Positions 9,649 through 16,887 of a stretch of 37,117 nt of DNA are shown here, in pieces; position 1 is the stretch's first letter, and each line of letters starts with the position of its first letter. The notes under the pieces are model-generated. The model made no database searches. It was given only the letters and a program-made list of their open reading frames with translations, and had not been told where the DNA came from. This DNA comes from Litorilinea aerophila (GTDB lineage Bacteria; Chloroflexota; Anaerolineae; Caldilineales; Caldilineaceae): positions 1-37,117 of the forward strand of contig CAMDQF010000023.1 in NCBI GenBank assembly GCA_945905745.1. The letters are read 5' to 3'. Position numbers and translations under genes: made by a program.

Positions 9649-9910
9649 AATCGATCACTTGACGTTGACGGAGAACGTGGACGGTGGCCCCCCGCCAGAG
9701 AGAGCGCCCCGCTGGCTGTAAGAGCGCTTCGGTGTTGGCCCGTCGAATTCCCTCCTGAGTCGAAAGGCTGAAGGCCGTCGGGCTGGTAGGCATTTCCGGT
9801 CCTCGCCGTTACCGAGTTTGAGCGCCCGAACCATCGTTCGATGGTTGGGGAAGTCAGGTGGCACCGCGAGCACATACCTCGTCCTGATCCGGGACGGGGT
9901 TTTCTTTTTT
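9649..9910 (+). promoter_or_regulatory. T-box riboswitch leader, specifier UUC (Phe)
   Basis: The leader carries the stem I signature AGAGAGAGCG (9697-9706). The specifier segment is GAATTCCCTCCTGAGT, with TTC at 9748-9750 followed by the usual CTCCTGAG-like sequence. The T-box consensus AGGTGGCACCGCG lies at 9856-9868, and an intrinsic terminator at 9877-9910. Uncharged tRNA-Phe would bind the specifier and the TGGN bulge, blocking the terminator and allowing pheS transcription. The TGGN base is C, which would pair with a G73 discriminator, whereas tRNA-Phe usually has A73. Confidence 0.88.
9877..9910 (+). terminator. T-box intrinsic terminator (attenuator)
   Basis: Stem CCTCGTCC (9877-9884) pairs with GGACGGGG (9892-9899) with one G-U pair and a 7-nt loop. 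It is followed by a T-rich tract TTTTCTTTTTT (9900-9910). It lies directly downstream of the T-box sequence. Confidence 0.85.
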
Positions 9911-9958
9911 GTAGATCGGACGGTCAGTCCGACCCACGCAGGCAAAGAGGAGAAACCA

Positions 9959-10996
9959 ATGAGCAGTCTATTGCAAGAGCTGGAAGCGATGGCGGTCCGG
10001 GCCGAAGCAGAACTGGCAACGGCTACCAGCTCGGAAAGCAGCGAGGAGTGGTATCGTCAATACCTGGGCCGCACGGGAGAGATGACTACCGCACTGCGGG
10101 GACTGGGCCAGCTCTCTCGGGAGGAGCGCCCGACGGTGGGCAAGGCAGCCAACGAGATCAAACAGCGGCTGGAAGCGGCCCTGCACGAACGCCAGGCGAG
10201 TATCCGCCAGGCAGAGATGGAAGCGGCGCTGAGCGCGGAGGGCGTGGACGTGACATTGCCCGGTCGCAGCCAGAATGTGGGGCGCATCCATCCCAGCAAC
10301 GCCACCCTGCGCGAAATTTCGCAGATTTTCGGCCAGATGGGTTTTCAGGTCTACGATGCGCCGGAAGTGGAGACGGACGAGACAAACTTCACCCTGCTCA
10401 ATATGCCCGACGGCCACCCGGCCCGGGACATGTGGGACACGTTCTACACGACGACGCCCGGCGTCATCCTGCGCACCCACACCAGCCCCGGCCAGATTCA
10501 CGCCATGCGGGACTATTGCCCCCAGCCCATCCGGGTGATCCTGCCGGGCAAGTGCTATCGCCACGAAGATGTGACCGCCCGCTCCGAGATGATGTTTCAT
10601 CAGGTGGAGGGGCTGGTGGTGGGGCGCAACATTACGTTCAGCGATCTCAAAGGGACGCTGGTCAATTTTGTCAATCAGATGTTCGGCGAGGGGCGCAGTC
10701 TGCGCTTCCGCAAGAGCTATTTCCCTTTCACCGAGCCGAGCGTAGAGGTGGATGTGGACTGTGTGCTGTGTGGGGGAGCCGGCTGCCGGGTCTGCAAATA
10801 CACGGGCTGGCTGGAGATTCTGGGTGCGGGGATGGTGAATCCGGTTGTCCTACAGAACGGTGGCTACGATCCGTCCCAATTCAGCGGTTTCGCCTTTGGC
10901 ATGGGGCCGGAACGCATCGCAATGCTCAAACACGGGGTGGACGACATCCGCTACTTCTTCACGAATGATGCGCGCTTTCTGGAGAGGGTGGGATAG
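9959..10996 (+). CDS. pheS: Phenylalanine--tRNA ligase alpha subunit
   Basis: 345 aa, the usual PheS length. The N-terminal coiled coil covers about residues 1-90. The class II core contains HPSNATLREI, TNFTLLNMPDGHPARDMWDTFY, the motif 2 region GKCYRHEDVTARSEMMFHQVEG and motif 3 GFAFGMGPERIAMLKHG. A Cys-rich insert (CVLCGGAGCRVCKYTGW) is an optional zinc-knuckle-like feature of some PheS proteins. PheS activates Phe and, with PheT, charges tRNA-Phe. ATG 9959 follows AGAGGAG and the T-box leader. pheT is not downstream: an opposite-strand aldolase gene follows instead, so the beta subunit must be encoded elsewhere. Confidence 0.96.
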   Translation: MSSLLQELEAMAVRAEAELATATSSESSEEWYRQYLGRTGEMTTALRGLGQLSREERPTVGKAANEIKQRLEAALHERQASIRQAEMEAALSAEGVDVTLPGRSQNVGRIHPSNATLREISQIFGQMGFQVYDAPEVETDETNFTLLNMPDGHPARDMWDTFYTTTPGVILRTHTSPGQIHAMRDYCPQPIRVILPGKCYRHEDVTARSEMMFHQVEGLVVGRNITFSDLKGTLVNFVNQMFGEGRSLRFRKSYFPFTEPSVEVDVDCVLCGGAGCRVCKYTGWLEILGAGMVNPVVLQNGGYDPSQFSGFAFGMGPERIAMLKHGVDDIRYFFTNDARFLERVG

Positions 10997-11067
10997 GGAT
11001 CGGGGACTGGGGATCGGGGACTGGGGACTGGGCTTTTCCCGATCCCCAGTCCCCGATCCCCAATCTC
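10997..11067. repeat. Heptad inverted repeat filling the gap between convergent stop codons
   Basis: Every base between the pheS stop (10996) and the stop of the opposing aldolase gene (11068) belongs to this element. Arm 1 consists of GGGGATC/GGGGACT heptads (10997-11033), the loop is TTTT, and arm 2 consists of the complementary CCCCAGT/CCCCGAT heptads (11038-11067). It very probably works as a bidirectional terminator. Confidence 0.8.
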
Positions 11068-11850
11068 CTACCCAATCACCTTGCGCAGCGCGCCGCCTTC
11101 GTTCTTCCACCAGTCGTAGAGAATGTGGACATCGGTGCCGATACAGAAGTGGCGCACGCCCATATCCAAATAGCGTTGGGCGGCGTCGGCCCGCCCCAGC
11201 TCGATGCGGGGATGGACGCCCATTTTCAGGCAGGTGTCAATGACCCGCTGCTCGGCGGCCTTGACTTCCGGGTCGCCCCATTGCCCGGCCTTGCCGATGC
11301 TCATGGCAAAGTCAGCAGGTCCCCACTGGATCATATCCACCCCGGGGACGGCCAAAATCTCCTCCAAACTATCGAGGGCCGGTTTCTTCTCCAGCATCAG
11401 CACAATCACAATCTCCTGCAGGGCCTTCACATAGGCCGCGCTGCCGCCATAGCCCATATAAGTGAAACGGCGGGTGGCGACGCCGTAGGTCCCGCCATCT
11501 TCCGGCGTATCGGCCCGCACATAGCGCACACAGTTGCGGGCATCTTCCGCCGAGCGGATATCGGCGAAGAGGACACTCTGAAAGCCAGAGCCGATGGCCC
11601 GTTGGGTGACAAATTCATTGCTCGCCATATCGATCTTGATCATTGTGCCCAGATTGTAAATTTCGGCGGCCCGGCACAGGTTGTCCAGATCGTGGAGATC
11701 GTAGGGGCCATATTCAGCCACAAATTCCACGTAGTCATACTGACCGGTGTGGCCGATGAGTTCCACAACACTGGGCCAAGTGGCGTGGATGTGGGTTCCG
11801 ATGGTGGGCAGACCGGCATTGAGCCGTTCTCGGATGGTGTTGGTTCGCAT
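11068..11850 (-). CDS. HpcH/HpaI aldolase family protein
   Basis: 260 aa, the normal length for this TIM-barrel family. These enzymes cleave or form 2-oxo-acid aldols such as 4-hydroxy-2-oxoheptanedioate or 2-keto-3-deoxy-sugar acids, using a divalent metal. Family landmarks are VVELIGHTGQYDYVEF near the N-terminus, the metal-ligand segment LEKKPALDSLEEI, and VDMIQWGPADFAMSIG with its Asp ligand. The usual loop with the catalytic Asp-His after the first strands reads EFVAEYGPYD here, so the substrate may differ from classical HpaI. ATG 11850 follows GGAG at good spacing. Its promoter has an extended -10 element at 11907-11915. It is a single-gene unit convergent with pheS. Confidence 0.88.
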   Translation of the reverse strand: MRTNTIRERLNAGLPTIGTHIHATWPSVVELIGHTGQYDYVEFVAEYGPYDLHDLDNLCRAAEIYNLGTMIKIDMASNEFVTQRAIGSGFQSVLFADIRSAEDARNCVRYVRADTPEDGGTYGVATRRFTYMGYGGSAAYVKALQEIVIVLMLEKKPALDSLEEILAVPGVDMIQWGPADFAMSIGKAGQWGDPEVKAAEQRVIDTCLKMGVHPRIELGRADAAQRYLDMGVRHFCIGTDVHILYDWWKNEGGALRKVIG

Positions 11851-11906
11851 AGGATTCTCCGTTGGGGGTGATGATGTGGAGCGGTTTCAATTTGGCGTTC
11901 AACCCG

Positions 11907-11915
11907 AGTATAGCA
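11907..11915 (-). promoter_or_regulatory. Extended -10 promoter element of the aldolase gene
   Basis: Minus strand reads TTTGTGCTATACTCGG: -10 TATACT (11907-11912) preceded by TGC, an extended -10. No good -35 is seen at 16-18 bp. The string GTGCTATACTCGG recurs upstream of the SH3b lipoprotein gene. Confidence 0.6.
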
Positions 11916-12009
11916 CAAAATCCATCCTTGCACGAGTGCGTTTTTGGGAGGAATCGAACACGGATGACGCAGGTCTGGCGGATAAAAGCGGACAAGAAAA
12001 GTGGATGGG

Positions 12010-13914
12010 ATGAATCTTTCACAAATGAATTTTCTTGAAAACATCCGAGGCAGAGTAGCCGGGTATGCAGCCCGTTTGATGGCGATGCTGTCGCGGCTCA
12101 ATCCTTATGCCGTGCTGGCGGTACTGTTGGCGATCTTTGCCCTCTGGCCCCTGCTGGCCCCCGGCTATTTCTACGCCAGCCACGACGGACGTCACAGCGT
12201 CTTTTACGTCACAATGTTCGACGAGGCCATCCGGGACGGTGCACTCTGGCCACGCTGGGCCATGCACCACAACGCGGGCTATGGCTACCCCACATTTATT
12301 GTGCAAGCCCCCCTGGCCTTCTATGCTGCGGAATTTTTTGTCCTGCTGGGCTTCGGCATCACCACAGCGGTCAAACTCACCTGGGCCGCTGGGTTTCTCG
12401 TCGGTGGGTGGGGGATGTTTTGGTTGATTAGAGACTGGGGATTGGGGACTGGGGACTCGAAATTTGCCCAATCCCCAGTCCCCGCTCCCCAATCCATGAT
12501 CCCCGCCCTTCTCGCCGCGCTGCTCTATATTTTCATACCCTATCATCTGCTGGATGCCTATGTACGGGCGGCTCTGGCCGAGACGACGCTGATGGCCTGG
12601 TTTCCCTGGGTCTTTCTGGCCTTCGAACGGCTGATCGTGGGCGGCAGTAGGTCGGGCTGGCAGACCCGGCTGCTCCTGGCAGCGCTGGCCTATGCCGGTG
12701 TCATCCTCACCCACGTCATCGCGCTGATCGCCTTCACCCCCCTCCTCGTCGCCTTCATCCTCTTCCGCCTGTGGAGCGTCCGCCAGCCAGACAATTCACA
12801 ATTCACAATTCGCAATTCACAGTTCTTTTTACAGGTTTTTCTCTCCGCCGCTGCCGGTATCGCCGCTATTCTCCTTTCCGCCATCTTCCTCCTCCCTCTT
12901 CTGGCCGAAGGGCCGCTGTTAGACCAGAGCGTCTACACCGACAATACCTACAGCTACACCCGTCATTGGGTGCAGTTCAGCCAATTCTTCGATCCCTTTT
13001 GGGGCTACGGCTTCTCCGACGATCCGGCGGGGGCCAACGACGGGATGGGCTTTCAGGTGGGGCTGGTGGTCCTGCTGCTGGCCTTGGCGAACGGCTATGG
13101 ACTCTGGCGCGATAGACGTCGACGATCCCGCGGCTGGCAGTTGGAGGCGTTTCTGCTTGTCATCTCGGCGGCCATCCTATTTCTCATCACCCCGGCAGCC
13201 GCGCCCATCTGGCGGCTGCTGCCGATGGTAGAGGTGATCCAATTTCCCTGGCGGCTGCTGGCGTTGAGCGGTTTCACACTCAGCGCGCTGGGTGGATTGG
13301 CCGGGGCGCGCCTGCTCCACAACGGTCTGCTAGAAACGAAGGGGGAACCGCTGGCCGGGGGCGCACTCTTGGCCCTGCTGGTAATCTTTGCCAGTCTCCA
13401 TTTTGCTACACCGGAAACTTTACAACCAGTAGAGGCGTGGCGGGAGGATGGCCGGGCGATCTACCAGTTTGAACAACAGCACCCGGATATGCTGGGCTAC
13501 ACCCGCTGGGTGGAACATCCCTTTACCCAATCGGCGATGACAGACCAATACGCTGCGCCGGATTTTTCCAATCACAAATTGGAGCGGCTGGGGATTCTGA
13601 GCGGAGAGGGTACACTGCTCTATCATTACAGCCGGGGCCACTCCTTTGGCGGCGAAGTGGAGATGGCATCGGCAGGGGTAGTGCAGATTCGGGTCTACTT
13701 CTTCCCCGGCTGGCAGGTACGAATGGACGACGCGCTGGTCACCCATCGCCTCTCGCCACCGGACGGGCTGATGGAGATTGACGTACCCGCAGGCCGCCAC
13801 CGCATTGATATGCGCATGGGCAGCACGCCTGTCCGCACAACAGGAATCGCCATCTCCGGGCTGACATTGGCGCTTCTCGTCGGTCTGGCGATTTCGAGAC
13901 CCAGAAACCAATAA
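12010..13914 (+). CDS. Polytopic membrane protein, 6-pyruvoyl-tetrahydropterin-synthase-related family
   Basis: About 634 aa with roughly ten membrane helices. The first external loop has the pattern SHDGRHSVFYVTMFDEAIRD, then WPRWAMHHNAGYGYPTF, which I associate with the PTPS_related membrane family (GT-C-like topology, often beside glycan genes). The substrate is unknown. The C-terminal 150 residues form a soluble domain ending in one last helix. Two repeat-derived inserts are translated in loops: about residues 139-163 (contains WGLGTGD and QSPVPAPQS) and about 261-273 (NSQFTIRNSQF). The frame can also open at GTG 12001; ATG 12010 is preferred, with a weak ribosome site. Confidence 0.78.
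   Translation: MNLSQMNFLENIRGRVAGYAARLMAMLSRLNPYAVLAVLLAIFALWPLLAPGYFYASHDGRHSVFYVTMFDEAIRDGALWPRWAMHHNAGYGYPTFIVQAPLAFYAAEFFVLLGFGITTAVKLTWAAGFLVGGWGMFWLIRDWGLGTGDSKFAQSPVPAPQSMIPALLAALLYIFIPYHLLDAYVRAALAETTLMAWFPWVFLAFERLIVGGSRSGWQTRLLLAALAYAGVILTHVIALIAFTPLLVAFILFRLWSVRQPDNSQFTIRNSQFFLQVFLSAAAGIAAILLSAIFLLPLLAEGPLLDQSVYTDNTYSYTRHWVQFSQFFDPFWGYGFSDDPAGANDGMGFQVGLVVLLLALANGYGLWRDRRRRSRGWQLEAFLLVISAAILFLITPAAAPIWRLLPMVEVIQFPWRLLALSGFTLSALGGLAGARLLHNGLLETKGEPLAGGALLALLVIFASLHFATPETLQPVEAWREDGRAIYQFEQQHPDMLGYTRWVEHPFTQSAMTDQYAAPDFSNHKLERLGILSGEGTLLYHYSRGHSFGGEVEMASAGVVQIRVYFFPGWQVRMDDALVTHRLSPPDGLMEIDVPAGRHRIDMRMGSTPVRTTGIAISGLTLALLVGLAISRPRNQ
12424..12497 (+). repeat. Heptad inverted repeat inside a coding region
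   Basis: GGGGATT/GGGGACT heptads are followed after about 14 bp by CCCCAGT/CCCCAAT heptads. The element is translated in frame as a loop between two membrane helices. Confidence 0.85.
12793..12827 (+). repeat. AATTCAC heptad tandem repeat inside a coding region
   Basis: Five units (AATTCAC, AATTCAC, AATTCGC, AATTCAC, AGTTCTT) encode NSQFTIRNSQF. This orientation has no stop in any frame; the opposite one (GTGAATT) would contain TGA. Confidence 0.88.
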
Positions 13915-13937
13915 GGCTACTTCCAAGATCCGCAATC

Positions 13938-15185
13938 TTACAAAATTTCTAAGGCCGCCTTCCACACGGTTGGAATTTTTTCGCCCAGTTTCACAGATTT
14001 TGCCCCAATCCAGCGAGCCAGTTCGCCCACAGACCCGGCGACGGCCTGGGCAGTTGCGGGGGTCACATCTGCTTCGTTTTCGGGGTAGAGGGCATTGATC
14101 GCATAGACCCCGCTCTTGCGGTCCAGTTTGGAATCCATTCGCCCGATCAGACGCTCGCCGTGGAGGATGGGTAAAACGTAATAGCCGTATTGCCGTTTGG
14201 CTTCAGGCACGTAAATCTCGATGCGATAGTAGAAATCCCACAACTGCTCGGTCCGTTCCCGGTCGCAGATCAGATTGTCGAAAGGGGAGAGCAGAACCGT
14301 GCGCGGCTGCCAGCCTCCGCTGCGGATGGCCTCCAGGCTGGCGAGACTCTCGTGGTGGATCAGCCATTCGCCGGCCCACATCTCCCCGTCCTGCCCAACA
14401 ATGCGGGCGGGATGGGCTGTCCCCTCTTCCACCAGTTCGGCCAGCCGCTCTTGCAGGCCGGGATAGCGATGGCGGATGAAATGGTTTTTGATCTGTTTGG
14501 CCGTAGCAATGCCCAGGGCGCGCAGGGATTTGTGGGCAGCCCGACGCACCACATCCTCTTCGGTCCATTCCCTGCGATCCGTCCCTGGCGGCAACCAACG
14601 CTCGGCCAGATGCCAATATTTGTGGTTCCCTTTGCGCCCGACGGAGAGAATTGTGCCGCCGTTGTAGAGAAAATCCAGCATGCGCGTCACATTACGCCCA
14701 GCGTTCCAGCCGGTGGATTCCCAGGGAACCGCCGCGATATCCTCGAATTCCGAGGTCGCCAGGGGTCCGTCCGCGGCCAGCCGCTCCAGAATGTGTTCCT
14801 TTAGCGCCGCGTTGGCCTCCATCCAGGCGCGGATGCGTTCGCCCCAGACACCGCCGCCGATGTGTTCTTCGGTCATGTGGTGGGCAAAGAGGGGAAAGTC
14901 CTCAGTCAATACATACGATGCGCAGTGTGCCCACGCCTCGAAAATCGTGCGCTCGTCCTGCTGTAAACGGTCCAACAGCGCCGGGTCAAATCCACCCAAA
15001 CGGCTCCACAGCACCAGGAGTTGGGTGCGATCCACGGCGCGGATGGGGTCGATCTGAATGCAGTTGAGACTTTGGAAAATTTCCATCACCCCGTCGCTTG
15101 TGGCGGGAGGACGGGGGCCAGCCAGCCGCTGGGCCAGAATAGCCAGTCGGCGCGCTTCGTCAAGTGTTACGACAATTGGTTGCAT
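13938..15185 (-). CDS. YcaQ/AlkZ-like winged-helix DNA glycosylase family protein
   Basis: 415 aa, near the family's typical length of about 400. This HTH_42 family includes E. coli YcaQ and Streptomyces AlkZ, which unhook interstrand crosslinks or remove bulky alkylated bases. Its catalytic QxQ/QxD motif is present as QID at residues 44-46 (NCIQIDPIRAVDRTQ). Other landmarks are FEAWAHCASYV, a winged-helix stretch with GRKGNHKYWHLAERW, and the C-terminal PFDNLICDRERTEQLWDF and YYVLPILHGERLIGRMD. ATG 15185 is preferred over an upstream ATG at 15317 because conserved sequence starts there and the 44-residue extension looks random. It is convergent with the membrane protein at 12010-13914. Confidence 0.85.
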   Translation of the reverse strand: MQPIVVTLDEARRLAILAQRLAGPRPPATSDGVMEIFQSLNCIQIDPIRAVDRTQLLVLWSRLGGFDPALLDRLQQDERTIFEAWAHCASYVLTEDFPLFAHHMTEEHIGGGVWGERIRAWMEANAALKEHILERLAADGPLATSEFEDIAAVPWESTGWNAGRNVTRMLDFLYNGGTILSVGRKGNHKYWHLAERWLPPGTDRREWTEEDVVRRAAHKSLRALGIATAKQIKNHFIRHRYPGLQERLAELVEEGTAHPARIVGQDGEMWAGEWLIHHESLASLEAIRSGGWQPRTVLLSPFDNLICDRERTEQLWDFYYRIEIYVPEAKRQYGYYVLPILHGERLIGRMDSKLDRKSGVYAINALYPENEADVTPATAQAVAGSVGELARWIGAKSVKLGEKIPTVWKAALEIL

Positions 15186-15362
15186 CGCTGCTGCCTTTGC
15201 TTGTTCCCATCGCTCCGGGTGGGAAGATTCTGAGGACGCTTTGCATCCTCCACAAGAAAACACAAATGTTCTATTCAGTGGCGATAGGAGAATAGCAGAA
15301 AACGAAGGGAAGGGCAAACCGGGCAGACTACACGACCGGCAGACACCGATAATGACAAAAAT

Positions 15363-15412
15363 GTAACCCGCACTGTTAGTGCGGGCTGCCGCAAGCTAAC
15401 AGCTTGCGTTAC
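15363..15412. repeat. Cloverleaf-like palindromic element (two hairpins within an outer stem)
   Basis: An outer GTAA/TTAC stem encloses two perfect 8-bp hairpins: CCCGCACT-GTT-AGTGCGGG (15367-15385) and CGCAAGCT-AAC-AGCTTGCG (15390-15408). It lies in the 378-bp gap between divergent genes. A half-copy-like hairpin occurs at 28324-28344. The rest of this gap (15186-15362 and 15413-15460) shows nothing else I can name. Confidence 0.75.
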
Positions 15413-15460
15413 AACCCTATTTTCCATCAGTGACGCAACAGCGCGAGACCGCGCCACCCG

Positions 15461-15489
15461 TTGACAGTCTACCCCCATCCAGCTATCAT
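15461..15489 (+). promoter_or_regulatory. Sigma70-like promoter of the reductive-dehalogenase-like gene
   Basis: TTGACA (15461-15466), a 17-bp spacer and TATCAT (15484-15489), about 75 bp upstream of ATG 15564. Confidence 0.65.
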
Positions 15490-15563
15490 CTTTTCATCCA
15501 CTCTGTTCTGCCCGCTCCAGCCCTATCCGCGTTCCAATCTCATTCCCAACGAAAGGCAGCCCA

Positions 15564-16802
15564 ATGACGACCCGCAGCCCCATCCATCTGGAGTACGACC
15601 CGTCGAGTGACGCGGCCGCCGGTTTTGTCGTCCAGGACGATTTTGAGCGCTTCCCCCAGAAGGATGACCTCTTCCGCCGCTCCTGGTGGGATGATAGCAT
15701 CCGCTCGGAGAAGGCCCGACTCTTCTACGCCACCTACCGGGAGCCGCTGAAAAGCTGGCGCAACGCCGACGGTTTCACCCAGAAGGACTTTGCCCTGCGC
15801 AACGCGGCCTGGCACGTCAGCGACATCTTCACCGAGCTCAAAGAGGGAGAGGATCGGCGGGAGGGCTTCTCCGACGAGTTTACGCTCTATCGGGACGTGG
15901 CGGCTGTGCAGCAGGCTATGGGCACGCCAGAGGAAGCCGCGGCGGAGATCAAACGGGTGGGCGCGCAGTTTGGGGCCGATCTGCTGGGCATCACCGGCTT
16001 CGACGAGCGCTGGATGTATTCGATGAAATTCAGCGACATGAGCCGCACGGAAAAGCCCCAGGCCATCAGCGGCCAACTGCAAAATGTGATCGTCATCGCC
16101 CAGGCCATGGACTACGACCTGATCCGTACAGTCCCCTCTGCCCTGAGCGGCGCGGCTACGGGTCTGGGCTACTCCCACGACGCGCTGGTGGTGCTTTCGA
16201 TTGCCCAATATATCCGCAATCTGGGCTACAACGCCATCGCCAGTATGAACGATTCCGCATTGGCGATACCCCTGGCAGTCAAAGCCGGGCTGGGCGAATA
16301 TGGTCGGCTGGGGCTGCTCATCACCCAAAAATACGGTCCCCGGGTGCGGCTGGGCAAAATTTTCACCGATATGCCCCTGGCCCACGACCAGCCCATCCGC
16401 TTCGGTGTGCAGGAATTCTGCGAGAGCTGCCGCCGCTGCACCGCTGGCTGCCCGGCCAAAGCCATTCCAGACGGCCCCCCGACCGCCCTGCGTCACAACC
16501 GTTCCAACATCGCCGGCGTGGTCAAATGGACGGTGGATGGGGAGAAGTGCTTCCAATATTGGGTGGCCCAAAACAGCGACTGCTCCATCTGCATCCGGGT
16601 CTGCCCCTACAACAAAGACTACACGAAGTGGTGGCATCGGCTGGGCCAACGGCTGGCCGGGACTCGTCTGCGCGGGCTGCTGCTTTCACTGGACATCCGT
16701 CTGGGCTACGGCGAACGGCTGAAACCGAAGAGTTGGTGGAACGGAGAAAAGGAGTCAATCCTGGGCCGGCTGCGCCATCTGATGCGGAGCATCGTAGCCT
16801 GA
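15564..16802 (+). CDS. Soluble reductive-dehalogenase-like iron-sulfur protein
   Basis: 412 aa. Two ferredoxin-type motifs match the RdhA layout: Cys286-x2-Cys289-x2-Cys292-x3-Cys296-Pro, then Cys329-x10-Cys340-x2-Cys343-x3-Cys347-Pro in a GEKCFQYW...CSICIRVCPYN context. The N-terminal two thirds resemble the corrinoid-binding nitroreductase-like fold (AAAEIKRVGAQFGADLLGITGFDERW; GLGEYGRLGLLITQKYGPRVRLG), also shared with the QueG epoxyqueuosine reductases. There is no Tat signal and no RdhB-type membrane anchor gene beside it, so it is a cytoplasmic member; its substrate is unknown. The 85 bp to the MFS stop hold a strong hairpin. ATG 15564 lies behind AAAGGCAG. Confidence 0.82.
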   Translation: MTTRSPIHLEYDPSSDAAAGFVVQDDFERFPQKDDLFRRSWWDDSIRSEKARLFYATYREPLKSWRNADGFTQKDFALRNAAWHVSDIFTELKEGEDRREGFSDEFTLYRDVAAVQQAMGTPEEAAAEIKRVGAQFGADLLGITGFDERWMYSMKFSDMSRTEKPQAISGQLQNVIVIAQAMDYDLIRTVPSALSGAATGLGYSHDALVVLSIAQYIRNLGYNAIASMNDSALAIPLAVKAGLGEYGRLGLLITQKYGPRVRLGKIFTDMPLAHDQPIRFGVQEFCESCRRCTAGCPAKAIPDGPPTALRHNRSNIAGVVKWTVDGEKCFQYWVAQNSDCSICIRVCPYNKDYTKWWHRLGQRLAGTRLRGLLLSLDIRLGYGERLKPKSWWNGEKESILGRLRHLMRSIVA

Positions 16803-16804
16803 CA

Positions 16805-16856
16805 AGTCAACCGCTGAACCAGTCAACAAAATAGTTGACTGGTTCAGCGGTTGACT
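16805..16856. terminator. Perfect 23-bp inverted repeat between convergent genes
   Basis: Arms 16805-16827 and 16834-16856 are exact reverse complements with a 6-nt loop AAAATA. Each arm is made of 8-bp units (AGTCAACC GCTGAACC AGTCAAC). It starts 3 bp after the upstream stop and lies before the MFS stop, so bidirectional termination is likely. Confidence 0.75.
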
Positions 16857-16887
16857 GGCTACACATCTTCTGAACGATCACCCCTGT

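Noticed and set aside
9841-10968. Second open frame overlapping pheS
   Set aside because: PheS in the other frame is unmistakable and has a T-box and ribosome site. This one has no domain.
9551-11067. CRISPR array reading of the repeated GGGGATT runs
   Set aside because: Units are 7 bp with no spacers, and they form inverted pairs. No cas gene is present.
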